A DNA stretch of 64,000 nucleotides from Marinomonas posidonica IVIA-Po-181 (lineage in GTDB: Bacteria; Pseudomonadota; Gammaproteobacteria; Pseudomonadales; Marinomonadaceae), in contig NC_015559.1 in the NCBI RefSeq assembly GCF_000214215.1, positions 1 through 64,000 on the forward strand. Direction: 5' to 3'. Position numbers and translations under genes: made by a program. A model generated the notes under the pieces. The model made no database searches. It was not told the DNA's origin and saw only the letters and a program-made list of their open reading frames with translations. Of the stretch, positions 11,695 to 20,576 are shown one piece after another; the stretch's first letter is position 1; the number at the start of each line of letters is the position of its first letter.

Positions 11695-12819
11695 ATGAAA
11701 GAACTTCCCCGTACAAGCTTATATTGCGCTATGTTCATAGCGATTGGTGCGGTTTCTGGTTTACTGGGACCAAGCTTAATTTACTTAGCGGATCTCATTG
11801 ATGCCAGTGTGACTGAAATTTCTGTGGTGTTTACCGCTAGGGCCATTGGCAATATTCTTGGCGCTTTGTTAGCGGGCCGCATGTACGATCGCTGGCAAGG
11901 ACATCATTATATTGTGTTGATGCTGACCATTATGATTATGGCGTTGCTGTTTGTCCCCTTCTCCACTAGTTTAACCATGTTAGTGGTCTTGTTCTTCCTG
12001 CTGGGTGCGACAGAAGTCTCTGCCAACGCGGGTGGCAACATGATGATGCTGTGGTTGCATAAAGAAAAAGTGGGCTCATATGTCACTGTGCTGCATTTAT
12101 GCCATAGTGCGGGTTCTATGTTGGCGCCTTTGATTTTGGTGTTTTCTGGATGGTTAGGACAAGGTTACGGTGCTGGATATTGGTTAGTGGCCATCTACGC
12201 TGTCTTTTTGCCTTTATTGTTGTGGCGTCAACCGAGCCCCACGTTTGAAGCAAGAGCGCAAGAGGTCGTGCCTGAGACTAAACAAAAGGCGACCTTTATT
12301 GCCTTTGTGACCGTGATATTCCTGTATGTTGGCTTCGAAATTACCATTGCTGGTTGGATCAGTACTTATGCCGTGTTATCCGGTGTTGAGCAAAATACGG
12401 CAGCGATTTTAGTGACCTGGTTCTTTGTTAGCCTATCACTTGGACGCTTAGTATCTGTGCCGTTATTAAGATTTATTACGCCTCAACAAGGGGTAAATTT
12501 CTTATTGTTCGTTAGTTTTTCCGCGGTTTTGGTAATGTTGTTAACGCAAGCTTCATTGGTATTGGTGGCTTTATGGCTCGGTTTAGGTTGTTCTGCTTTC
12601 TTTCCCATGGTGTTTTCGTATGCGAATAGCATCATGGCTTTAAATGGTAAACGAACAGCGATGGTGTTTGTTTGCTGTGGTTTAGGAGCGTTAGTAGCAC
12701 CCACTCTAACGGGGCCGATTATTGAACTGTTTGGGGTGTCGGCATTTCCCTATTTATTGGCTTGTTTAGCGATTTTGATATCATTGAGTTGGTTCCGTTT
12801 GTCAAACATGACCAGATGA
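11695..12819 (+). CDS. MFS transporter
   Basis: The 374-aa product is an inner-membrane carrier with about 11-12 hydrophobic segments. The first half has the loop LLAGRMYDRWQGHHY between TM2 and TM3, a variant of the MFS signature. The overall form (AIGNILGALLAGR, GATEVSANAGGNMMMLW) recalls the FucP-like sugar or MFSD4-like group more than drug exporters. The substrate is unknown. It is divergent from the iron-linked AraC regulator and may be under it, but that is only positional. A terminator-like hairpin follows. Confidence 0.8.
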   Translation: MKELPRTSLYCAMFIAIGAVSGLLGPSLIYLADLIDASVTEISVVFTARAIGNILGALLAGRMYDRWQGHHYIVLMLTIMIMALLFVPFSTSLTMLVVLFFLLGATEVSANAGGNMMMLWLHKEKVGSYVTVLHLCHSAGSMLAPLILVFSGWLGQGYGAGYWLVAIYAVFLPLLLWRQPSPTFEARAQEVVPETKQKATFIAFVTVIFLYVGFEITIAGWISTYAVLSGVEQNTAAILVTWFFVSLSLGRLVSVPLLRFITPQQGVNFLLFVSFSAVLVMLLTQASLVLVALWLGLGCSAFFPMVFSYANSIMALNGKRTAMVFVCCGLGALVAPTLTGPIIELFGVSAFPYLLACLAILISLSWFRLSNMTR

Positions 12820-12828
12820 TTTTTTTAG

Positions 12829-12864
12829 AACAGAGAGTATGTGATTACTTACATACTCTCTGTT
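12829..12864 (+). terminator. Terminator hairpin after MFS gene
   Basis: A 14-bp perfect stem (AACAGAGAGTATGT / ACATACTCTCTGTT) with an 8-nt loop is followed by a short T-rich tract. It sits between the convergent MFS gene and gmhB. Confidence 0.75.
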
Positions 12865-12871
12865 GTTTTGG

Positions 12872-13429
12872 CTATTGATACTTGTGCAATAATGCAATAC
12901 TAAAGGCCGCTAAGTCGGTATAGACTTCAAAAGCAAATGGGATGTCTTTGTACTGGGTTTGTCGGCCTTTGCCAGTGAGCACCAATACGGTTTTACAACC
13001 TCTGGCCTGACCCGCTTCTAAATCTCGCAAAGCGTCCCCTACCATGATAGCTGGCGTGCTATCGAAGCTGACGCCCAACTGCGTTTCTATCTTCTCTATC
13101 ATGCCGCTTTTAGGCTTACGGCACCGACAGTTGTCGTCAGGTCCATGAGGACAATATTCAATGCCTTGAATGGTCCCACCTTCTGCTGCGACTAATGTCA
13201 TCATCTTATCGTGCATGGCTTTTAGAGTCGCTTCATCATAATAGCCACGAGCAATACCAGATTGATTGGTAACGACAAACACTTTGAAGCCTGCTTTTGA
13301 CAAAGCTGCGATGGACTTGATGCTACCTGGAATCGGTAGCCATTCCTCGACGGATTTTACATAAGCATCAGAATCTTGGTTTATCACCCCATCTCTGTCT
13401 AATAGGATGATGGGCTTGGTTTGAGTCAT
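12872..13429 (-). CDS. gmhB: D-glycero-beta-D-manno-heptose-1,7-bisphosphate 7-phosphatase
   Basis: This HAD-superfamily phosphatase of ADP-heptose synthesis supplies heptose for the LPS inner core. The 185-aa length is typical. The nucleophile motif is DRDGVIN, with VTNQSGIARG as motif II. The zinc-binding loop CPHGPDDNCRCRKPK (Cys-His-Cys-Cys) distinguishes GmhB from other HADs. Motif IV is MVGDALRDLEAG. It is the distal gene of a minus-strand run after ybaK, 37 nt downstream. Confidence 0.93.
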   Translation of the reverse strand: MTQTKPIILLDRDGVINQDSDAYVKSVEEWLPIPGSIKSIAALSKAGFKVFVVTNQSGIARGYYDEATLKAMHDKMMTLVAAEGGTIQGIEYCPHGPDDNCRCRKPKSGMIEKIETQLGVSFDSTPAIMVGDALRDLEAGQARGCKTVLVLTGKGRQTQYKDIPFAFEVYTDLAAFSIALLHKYQ

Positions 13430-13466
13430 AACGAGTCTCTTTTATGATCAATTAATGGTTCTAAGT

Positions 13467-13940
13467 TCAGTGAGGTTGAGCAATGTTAGCAAAGTTTGTT
13501 TGACGGCATTGTTTGGCGAGATCGTTTGGGGCAATACCTATGTCCAAGCCTCTTTGGCCACCGCTGACATAGATAATGGGAAGGTTTTTTGCTGTCTCAT
13601 CAATACAGGTGATTAACGCTTTCTTTTGGCCAATAGGGCTAATGCCACCCACCAGATATCCCGTTAATCGTTCCGCTTCTTTTACTTCGGCCATCTGCAG
13701 CTTTTTAACACCGAAGGCGGTGGCGGCTCGTTTCAGGTTAAGTTGTCCGGTGACGGGTACAATGGCAACGAAGAACTGCTTCTCATCTGTGACCAATAAA
13801 GTTTTAAACACCTCCTGTGGATTGAGGTTTAACTTAATGGCCGCTTCTACACCAAAGTTCTCACAGTGCGCGTCGTGTTCGTATTCATGCAGCGTAAAAG
13901 CAATTTTACGCTGTTTTAACTGGTTAATTGCTGGGGTCAT
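13467..13940 (-). CDS. ybaK: Cys-tRNA(Pro)/Cys-tRNA(Cys) deacylase YbaK
   Basis: This is a trans-editing enzyme that hydrolyses mischarged Cys-tRNA(Pro). The 157-aa product has the YbaK/EbsC fold, with the catalytic lysine in EVFKTLLV and the GGISPIGQKK and SGGQRGLDIGI loops typical of the family. It starts 12 nt downstream of trkH on the same strand and is probably co-transcribed with trkH and gmhB. Confidence 0.92.
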   Translation of the reverse strand: MTPAINQLKQRKIAFTLHEYEHDAHCENFGVEAAIKLNLNPQEVFKTLLVTDEKQFFVAIVPVTGQLNLKRAATAFGVKKLQMAEVKEAERLTGYLVGGISPIGQKKALITCIDETAKNLPIIYVSGGQRGLDIGIAPNDLAKQCRQTNFANIAQPH

Positions 13941-13952
13941 CTGCTTAAGCCC

Positions 13953-15401
13953 TTATTTTTGCCAGAACATAGGGGTAAACAGAACCAATAAGGTAAAGAC
14001 CTCTAAGCGTCCTAATAGCATGGAAAAACACAACATCCATTTAGCTGGGTCGCCTATGCTGGTGAAGCTGCTGGCCACTTCCCCTAATCCCGGGCCTAGG
14101 TTGTTTAGTGTTGCTGCTACCGCCGACCAAGCCGTCACTTGATCCAATCCTGTTGCCATAAGCCCTATCATCAAAATAACATAGACCAAGAGATAGGCTG
14201 AGAAGAAGCCCCAAACCGCGGAGACCACACGTTCTTGTACGGCTTTTCCACCGACTTTAACTGGAATGACGGCATTAGGATGAATCAAGCGTTGAATTTC
14301 ACGTATTCCTTGCTTGAGTATCAATAGAATACGAATGACCTTCATACCACCACCGGTTGAGCTGGCACAGCCACCGACAAAGGAGGTAACAATCAATAAG
14401 AAGGGTAAAAAGTGAGGCCACGCTGAAAAGTCAGACGTACCAAATCCTGATGTGGTGGCAATGGATACACTTTCAAAAACGGCATATCGCAAGGATGTTG
14501 TCCAATCAAATGTCGCTGTCATGGCCAGAACCAGTGTTGACAAGATAACTGTACAACTGAGGATCAGTAGAAAGAAACGCGCTTCTGGGTCTTTAAAGTA
14601 ATGCCAAACGCTTTTATGTCGCCATGCATAAAAGTGCAATGCGAAGTTAAAGGCTGACACTATCATGAAGAAGGTACATATCATCTCAATGGCGACACTA
14701 TTGAAATACCCTATGCTGTCATCATGAGTCGAGAAGCCCCCAATGGCTACAGTGGAGAAGCTATGACAAATGGCATCAAACAAACTCATGCCAGCAATCC
14801 AATACCCTAAGGCACACACAGACGTTAAAGTGGCATAAATATACCAAAGGGCTTTTGCTGTCTCGGCGATACGTGGTGTGAGCTTAGTGTCTTTTACTGG
14901 ACCTGGAGTTTCCGCTCGATATAACTGCATACCACCAATGCCTAGCATTGGCATGATGGCCACAGCCAGCACGATGATACCCATACCACCCAACCAAGTT
15001 AGCAACTGACGATAAAACAGAATGGATTTGGGCAGAACATCTATGCCAGTAAGAATGGTCGCTCCTGTGGTAGTGAGTCCTGAAATGGATTCGAATAACG
15101 CATCGGTAAAGGTTAAATCAGGGGTTTCGGCAAGGAAAAAAGGTACAGATCCGAATAGGCCTAGAACAGACCAAAATAACACGGTGACTAGAAAACCATC
15201 ACGTATCTTGAGCTCGCCCCGTTCTTTTCTAACTGGAAACCAAAGTAAAAAACCACCCACTAGATTGACGCCCAGCGCATATAAGAAAGCCATCAATACG
15301 CCATCAGAATAGATTAGCGAGACGATAATAGGTGGAATCAGTGACACACTGAAAACCATAACCAATAAACCAATAACGCGTAGGATGACCTTAAAATGCA
15401 T
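13953..15401 (-). CDS. trkH: Trk potassium uptake channel subunit TrkH
   Basis: TrkH is the membrane-spanning K+ translocating subunit of the Trk system. The 482-aa length is right. Four pore-loop repeats are visible as selectivity-filter-like segments: SGLTTTGAT, FSTVAIGGFSTHD, SIATTSGFGT and the last loop near LNNLGPGLG. About ten hydrophobic helices surround them. It works with TrkA, encoded 122 bp upstream on the same strand, which binds NAD(H) or nucleotides and gates it. Confidence 0.95.
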   Translation of the reverse strand: MHFKVILRVIGLLVMVFSVSLIPPIIVSLIYSDGVLMAFLYALGVNLVGGFLLWFPVRKERGELKIRDGFLVTVLFWSVLGLFGSVPFFLAETPDLTFTDALFESISGLTTTGATILTGIDVLPKSILFYRQLLTWLGGMGIIVLAVAIMPMLGIGGMQLYRAETPGPVKDTKLTPRIAETAKALWYIYATLTSVCALGYWIAGMSLFDAICHSFSTVAIGGFSTHDDSIGYFNSVAIEMICTFFMIVSAFNFALHFYAWRHKSVWHYFKDPEARFFLLILSCTVILSTLVLAMTATFDWTTSLRYAVFESVSIATTSGFGTSDFSAWPHFLPFLLIVTSFVGGCASSTGGGMKVIRILLILKQGIREIQRLIHPNAVIPVKVGGKAVQERVVSAVWGFFSAYLLVYVILMIGLMATGLDQVTAWSAVAATLNNLGPGLGEVASSFTSIGDPAKWMLCFSMLLGRLEVFTLLVLFTPMFWQK

Positions 15402-15523
15402 ATCTTTGTCCTAATCTCTGGCGTCTTTATGCGTTGCCAGACAACGGCTGAATGTTATGTGTGGTGTGCGATGACGAAGGCTAGAATCGGTATCCTAGAC
15501 AAGGGTCAATGAGAATGAGCACA

Positions 15524-16897
15524 CTAGAAAAAGCTTAAGCCTACCTGAAACAGTTGCTCGACGGCTGGAATCTGTTTCTTATTGGTGACGAAGATAATTA
15601 CGTGATCTTCGGCTTGGATGACCAATTCACTGGTGGCAACGATCACATCGTCTTCTCTTACGATGGCACCTATGGTCGCCCCTTCAGGTAAATTAATATT
15701 GGCAATGCTGCGCCCGACGACTTTAGAAGAACGATAGTCCCCGTGGGCGACCGCTTCCAATGCCTCTGCGGCGCCTTTTCGCATCGAGTGCACATTGACC
15801 ACATCGCCTCGTCGAATGTAGCTTAACAAGGAGCTGATAGTGGTGTGCTGAGGCGAAATGGCGATGTCTATCATGCCCTCTTGTACTATGTCCACGTAAG
15901 CGGGATTGTTAATGATGGTCATGACGGTTCGAACCCCCAATACTTTCGCCAACATAGAAGACATGATGTTCGCTTCATCGTTGTTGGTCAGCGCGCAAAA
16001 GACATCTGTAGATTCAATGTTTTCTTCTAATAGCAGCTCTTGTTTGGAAGCATCACCATTCAACACTATGGTATTGTCCAAGGTTTCAGATAAGTAGCGA
16101 CAACGTTCTGGGTCTCGTTCAATGATCTTAACGCGATACTCTTTTTCGAGGCTTTGTGCTAAGCGTTCGCCTATGTTACCGCCGCCTGCAATAATGATGC
16201 GTCGATAAGGGGTGTCCAGTGGACGCAGTTCGCTCATCACATCGAGTACATCTCGTTGAGCGGTCAAAAAGAATACTTCATCATTGGCGTGAATATGGGT
16301 ATTACCGTCAGGTGAAATGGATTTGCCATCACGATAAATTGCCGCAATACGAGTTTGAATAGAGGGCATGTGCTCTTTCAAGAAACTGATAGGTTGGTCA
16401 ATCAGTGGGCCACCTTTTTCTGCTTTGACAACCACCAACTGTACTTTGCCCTCCGCAAATTCCATGACCTGTAATGCACCAGGATATCGGATTAGACGGC
16501 TAAGGTGTTTGGTAACTTCTTTTTCCGGACTGATTCGAACGTCCATTGGTAAGGCTTGATCGCAAAAGAGTTCAGGGTAGCGTGAATAAGCGCTGGAGCG
16601 TACTCGACCAATTTTAGTCGGCGTTTTGAACAAGGTATGCGCTACCTGACAGGCCACCATATTGGTTTCATCCTGATTACTTACTGCGATGAGCATATCA
16701 GCATCGTTACAGCCAGCTTGGTTAAGAACGTCAGGGTGTGCGCCACTGCCTTCTACTGTTTGTATGTCTAATCTGTCTTGTAGCTCTCTAAGGCGATTTG
16801 AATTAGTATCAATGACCGTAATGTCGTTATCTTCGCTTGCTAGATTCTCTGCTAGAGTCGCGCCAACCTGACCGGCTCCAATAATGATGATTTTCAT
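15524..16897 (-). CDS. trkA: Trk system peripheral NAD-binding gating protein TrkA
   Basis: TrkA is the cytoplasmic regulator that gates TrkH. The 457-aa product has two RCK repeats. The first opens with the Rossmann loop GAGQVGATLAENL at residues 6-18 and the second with GGGNIGERLAQSLE near residue 238. Each is followed by a TrkA-C domain (VVVKAEKGGPL and the C-terminal region). The gene lies downstream of rsmB on the same strand, the def-fmt-rsmB-trkA order known from E. coli, but here a terminator-like hairpin separates rsmB from trkA. Confidence 0.96.
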   Translation of the reverse strand: MKIIIIGAGQVGATLAENLASEDNDITVIDTNSNRLRELQDRLDIQTVEGSGAHPDVLNQAGCNDADMLIAVSNQDETNMVACQVAHTLFKTPTKIGRVRSSAYSRYPELFCDQALPMDVRISPEKEVTKHLSRLIRYPGALQVMEFAEGKVQLVVVKAEKGGPLIDQPISFLKEHMPSIQTRIAAIYRDGKSISPDGNTHIHANDEVFFLTAQRDVLDVMSELRPLDTPYRRIIIAGGGNIGERLAQSLEKEYRVKIIERDPERCRYLSETLDNTIVLNGDASKQELLLEENIESTDVFCALTNNDEANIMSSMLAKVLGVRTVMTIINNPAYVDIVQEGMIDIAISPQHTTISSLLSYIRRGDVVNVHSMRKGAAEALEAVAHGDYRSSKVVGRSIANINLPEGATIGAIVREDDVIVATSELVIQAEDHVIIFVTNKKQIPAVEQLFQVGLSFF

Positions 16898-17161
16898 ATT
16901 TTGCCTTAGCAGAGCTCGTCTATTGCTCTACTGTTTCTTATTCAATTTTCAATTCAGTTTTAGAACGTCGACTAGAAGCTCATCGTAATCGTATCTGGTC
17001 GAATACAAACTCATAATCCTAGTAGTAAAGTCTACCTACATAACTAAGATTATTTAACTTGATCTGCAAAAATACTGATAATTATTTTTAGAGGTCAATT
17101 ATTTTCACTCTTGATGCCCTGTTCCATTTTTTGAATTGTTAAATCTGTTTCTATGAATGTG
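16898..17161. other. trkA upstream region
   Basis: Together with the hairpin at 17162-17226 this forms a 397-bp gene-free gap between rsmB and trkA. It is AT-rich and should hold the trkA promoter. I see no open frame with a ribosome site and no clear operator. Confidence 0.4.
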
Positions 17162-17226
17162 AAAAGCCTCTTAACTGTGTTTCACATGAAACATTCTGCT
17201 TCGTGAAATTAGGCTAAGAGGCTTTT
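17162..17226 (-). terminator. Terminator-like hairpin after rsmB with a parS-like site in its loop
   Basis: A 12-bp perfect stem (AAAAGCCTCTTA / TAAGAGGCTTTT) encloses a 41-nt loop, which contains TGTTTCACATGAAACA at 17178-17193. The stem lies 69 bp after the rsmB stop, reading on the minus strand. The long loop makes termination less certain. Confidence 0.55.
17178..17193. other. parS-like ParB-binding site
   Basis: TGTTTCACATGAAACA matches the ParB site TGTTTCACGTGAAACA at 15 of 16 positions. Confidence 0.7.
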
Positions 17227-17294
17227 GAGGCTTTTAGATTTCAGGTCTTGGTGTATTAAATAAATCTTAGTAGATCAAACCCAAATAGAAAAAA

Positions 17295-18674
17295 TTAAGC
17301 AGACTTTTGTAGTAAGCAATAATAAAAGCCATCATTTCCATTTAGTGTCGGAAACAGTTGTTTGCCATGGCTTACTTCAAGACCCCAATTTAGGCTTAAG
17401 TTGGCGTTTAAATGATTTAGTTTAATTTCACTGGCATCGGACTGTTCTGACAAAAAGGCCGCGATCTGTTGCTCATTTTCTTCTGGCATCAAAGAGCAGG
17501 TTGCGTAAAGCAAATAGCCATTTGGCTTTAGTGTCGCCCACACCTTGTTAAGAATTTGTTTCTGTATAACGATCAGTTCTTCAATGTCTGCAGGTTTTCG
17601 GTTGAGTTTTATATCAGGGTTACGGCGAATTACACCAGTGGCTGAACAAGGTACATCCAGCAGGATCTTGTCGTAAGCTTGATTGTCCCACCACTCTTCT
17701 GTTTGTGAGGCGTCCGCGCACATTAATTCTGCGCAATAACCAAGGCGGTCTAGATTGGATTCGATCTTCTCAAGACGCCAGGCTTCTAATTCAATAGCCG
17801 TCAGTGAGGGTAATACTGAGTTGCTTTTCTGTTCTTCGGATTGAGAACGACTCAAACATTCTAGTAAATGCCCTGTTTTTCCACCCGGTGCGGCACAAGC
17901 GTCGAGTATTCGTTCACTCATGGTTGGGTTCAAAATTTGAGCAGACAACTGAGCGGCTTCATCCTGAACGCTGCAAAGGCCATCGTCGAAACCTGGTAAT
18001 TGATTAACAGATACTGCTTTAGATAGGTACAAAGAAGCGTCAGATAAGCCACCTTGTGTGGTTTCTATACCCAATTCACTTAAGGTTAACTGGTATGTTT
18101 CACGTGAAACTCTGTCCAGATTGACTCGTATACACATCGGCGGATGAACATTACTGGCTTCTATAATTTGCTCGAAAGCATTCGGCCAATGTTTCTTATA
18201 GCGTTTAACCAACCATTTTGGATGATTAAATTCGACGGACGGCATCTGCATAAGATTATCTATAATCTCAAGCTCTTCTCGTTGGTAGCGACGCAATACG
18301 GCATTGATAAGTTTGGTCGCCCAATCTTTATTAAGAAGTCGACAAGCCTCAACAGATTCGTTTACCGCTGCGTGATCCGGCGTTTTCATGTAGGACAGTT
18401 GATATAGACCTAAAAGCAAGACAGCATAAAGATCTGTATCCTTCTCTTCAAAAGGATGTGCCAATAAGCTCAGAGCAATGCTATTAAGCTTAGGGAATTG
18501 GCGGCAAACACCAAAGCAAAGTTCCTTAAATAAGGCTTGCTGATCGGAGGTTACCTGCGTCTGCAATCGGTTTAGTTGAGTACTCAATGAACCCTGTTGT
18601 AGCAATACATTGGTTAATACTTGAATGGCTACCTGACGTGGCGCTTGCGTTGAAGCTTGATCTAGTTGGTTCAT
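17295..18674 (-). CDS. rsmB: 16S rRNA (cytosine-967-C5) methyltransferase RsmB
   Basis: RsmB methylates C967 of 16S rRNA with S-adenosylmethionine. The 459-aa product has an N-terminal NusB-like RNA-binding domain (about residues 1-140) and a Rossmann methyltransferase domain with motif I DACAAPGGKTGHLLE. The two catalytic cysteines are in DVPCSATGVIRR and LLYATCSLMPEEN. Its ATG overlaps the fmt stop (ATGA), indicating translational coupling. A parS-like site lies within the coding sequence at 18096-18111. Confidence 0.96.
   Translation of the reverse strand: MNQLDQASTQAPRQVAIQVLTNVLLQQGSLSTQLNRLQTQVTSDQQALFKELCFGVCRQFPKLNSIALSLLAHPFEEKDTDLYAVLLLGLYQLSYMKTPDHAAVNESVEACRLLNKDWATKLINAVLRRYQREELEIIDNLMQMPSVEFNHPKWLVKRYKKHWPNAFEQIIEASNVHPPMCIRVNLDRVSRETYQLTLSELGIETTQGGLSDASLYLSKAVSVNQLPGFDDGLCSVQDEAAQLSAQILNPTMSERILDACAAPGGKTGHLLECLSRSQSEEQKSNSVLPSLTAIELEAWRLEKIESNLDRLGYCAELMCADASQTEEWWDNQAYDKILLDVPCSATGVIRRNPDIKLNRKPADIEELIVIQKQILNKVWATLKPNGYLLYATCSLMPEENEQQIAAFLSEQSDASEIKLNHLNANLSLNWGLEVSHGKQLFPTLNGNDGFYYCLLQKSA
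18096..18111. other. parS-like ParB-binding site inside rsmB
   Basis: TGTTTCACGTGAAACT matches parS at 15 of 16 positions, differing only at the last base. It is embedded in the rsmB reading frame, as is common for parS. Confidence 0.8.
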
Positions 18675-19669
18675 GATTGTTTTGCCTGCTCAATAGCGGA
18701 GAATTGCTTACCAACTTCCAATGCGGTTTTGTGTTTGCCATTTAGTGCATCTTGTACCTTCAAGCGTTTGCCGCCAGCAAATTGCAACTCAGAAATTAAC
18801 AAAGCGTCTTCACCTGCTGCAACAAGGACGCCCTCTTTATCACTTCTTAAAATAGTTCCAGGGGAAAGAATTGTTGAAGCGGATGACGCTGTAACAGCAA
18901 CAGCCGCATGAATTTTCATGCTACCAGCTTGGCTAAAACTATACGCTGCTGGCCAAGGTGATAAGGCCCTTACTTGACGTTCAAGCAAGGCCGCTGTTTG
19001 TGACCAGTCAAGATTGCCTTCCTGTTTGGTAAGCTTGGCTGCATAGCAGGTGTTGGCTTCGTCTTGTGGTTCTGGCGTGATCTCAGAGGTTTTGAGTTTC
19101 TCTATGGCGTCGATCAGTGCTATTCCACCTAACTTGGCTAACTTGTCATGGAGAGAAGCATAGGTCTCCGTTGAGCCAATCTCACAATGTGCTTTTAACA
19201 ACATATCACCTGTATCAAGCCCTACATCCATCTGCATAATAGTGATCCCCGTTTGCTGATCACCCGCAATAATAGCGCGATGGATGGGGGCGGCACCGCG
19301 CCAGCGAGGCAATAAGGATGCGTGTACATTGATGCAACCCATCTTCGGAGTGTCTAGGATGTCTTTTGGCAAAATAATGCCATACGCTGCGACAATCATG
19401 ATATCGGCATTTAACTCAGCCAACACTTTCTTATCGTCATCTTGTTTGAAGTTTATCGGCTGATAAACTGGAATGCCATGCTCAACAGCCAGTTGTTTTA
19501 CTGAGCTTTGTACGAGTTTCTGACCTCGGCCTGCAGGACGATCAGGCTGAGTGTAAACACCCACTAACTGATATTGGTTGAGATCTTTATGCTCAATTAA
19601 GGCTTGCAAGCTAGATGCTGCAAAATCGGGTGTTCCAGCAAAAACAACGCGAAGAGGTGATGATGTCAT
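18671..19669 (-). CDS. fmt: Methionyl-tRNA formyltransferase
   Basis: Fmt formylates initiator Met-tRNA using 10-formyl-tetrahydrofolate. The product is 332 aa. The N-terminal VVFAGTPDFAASSLQ, the folate-site LLPRWRGAAPIHRAI (Asn-His-Asp catalytic region with INVHASLLP) and the C-terminal OB-like domain are typical. The frame continues upstream to 19753, but the ATG at 19669 has AAGGAAT upstream and gives the family start (MTSSPLRVVFAG). It overlaps rsmB by 4 nt and follows def. Confidence 0.96.
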   Translation of the reverse strand: MTSSPLRVVFAGTPDFAASSLQALIEHKDLNQYQLVGVYTQPDRPAGRGQKLVQSSVKQLAVEHGIPVYQPINFKQDDDKKVLAELNADIMIVAAYGIILPKDILDTPKMGCINVHASLLPRWRGAAPIHRAIIAGDQQTGITIMQMDVGLDTGDMLLKAHCEIGSTETYASLHDKLAKLGGIALIDAIEKLKTSEITPEPQDEANTCYAAKLTKQEGNLDWSQTAALLERQVRALSPWPAAYSFSQAGSMKIHAAVAVTASSASTILSPGTILRSDKEGVLVAAGEDALLISELQFAGGKRLKVQDALNGKHKTALEVGKQFSAIEQAKQS

Positions 19670-19687
19670 TGGATATTCCTTAACAAA

Positions 19688-19712
19688 AAAATCAGGCCAA
19701 AAGCCTGATTTT
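19688..19712 (-). terminator. Terminator or attenuator hairpin between def and fmt
   Basis: On the minus strand a 10-bp perfect stem (AAAATCAGGC / GCCTGATTTT) with a 5-nt loop is followed by a T-rich run. It lies between the def stop and the fmt start, so fmt-rsmB may have its own promoter or be read through in part. Confidence 0.75.
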
Positions 19713-19795
19713 AATAACGGGTTTGTAGTGAGATCTGTACTCACGAAGTTCAAATGATTGTTGTCTTGTAGGGCAGCAGATCAAGGATGGCCTAT

Positions 19796-20314
19796 TTATT
19801 TGGCGTTTTTCTGTGCCAATTTGTGAGCCTTCTCTAACTTGCTCTTAATGCGATTACGTTTAAGTGGTGATAAGTAATCAACAAACAGTTTGCCATCTAG
19901 ATGATCAATCTCATGTTGTACACACACCGCCATTAGTTCATCAACATCCATTTCGAATGGCTTGCCATGTCGATCTAATGCTTTCACTTTGACTCTTGCT
20001 GCACGGTATAGGTGTTCATAAAACCCTGGTACGGATAAGCAGCCCTCCTGAAACTCATTCGGTTCATCGTCTAAAACATCGAATTCAGGATTGATAAACA
20101 CGATTGGTTGATTACGCTCTTCTGAGTGATCCATTACTACCACTCGATAATGGTAGTCCACTTGAGTCGCCGCTAAACCAACGCCATTCTCGTCATACAT
20201 GGTATCTAACATGTCATCGATTGTGGTTTGCAGCTCATCCGTAAAGTCGCTGACCGGTGCAGCTATTTTACGTAAGCGTGGGTCTGGGTATTCAAGTACA
20301 GGTAAAACCGCCAT
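19796..20314 (-). CDS. def: Peptide deformylase
   Basis: This metalloenzyme removes the N-formyl group from nascent proteins. The 172-aa product has all three signature motifs: [17 protein letters not shown] (metal Cys) and QHEIDHLDG (HExxH-type with two His ligands and the catalytic Glu). The in-frame TTG at 20326 could extend it by four residues. The ATG at 20314 gives the usual [15 protein letters not shown] start. It pairs functionally with fmt just downstream and is divergent from dprA. Confidence 0.97.
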   Translation of the reverse strand: MAVLPVLEYPDPRLRKIAAPVSDFTDELQTTIDDMLDTMYDENGVGLAATQVDYHYRVVVMDHSEERNQPIVFINPEFDVLDDEPNEFQEGCLSVPGFYEHLYRAARVKVKALDRHGKPFEMDVDELMAVCVQHEIDHLDGKLFVDYLSPLKRNRIKSKLEKAHKLAQKNAK

Positions 20315-20576
20315 GATGTATTCCAATAATCTCTTTTAAAATGGTTGGCAGGCAAAAGGAGAGCAAGAAGTGAAGGGGTCTCCATGCACTGCATAGGTTA
20401 ATAGGTGTATTGTAACGCATGTAGCGGGATTGGGCAGTCTTCTCGTGGCGGTTTTTTACCCAATATGATTCAATGAGTTTAATAGTTGTGGTCTATTTTA
20501 ACGATATCAAATCATCAAAATGCGACTCGGCAGGATGCCAGTAGCAACAACGACCTTAGCAAGGATGCGAAAAACA

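Noticed and set aside
13576..14142. 188-codon open frame opposite ybaK and trkH
   Set aside because: It is antisense to two well-supported genes, has an unnatural Pro/Ser-rich composition and no family resemblance.
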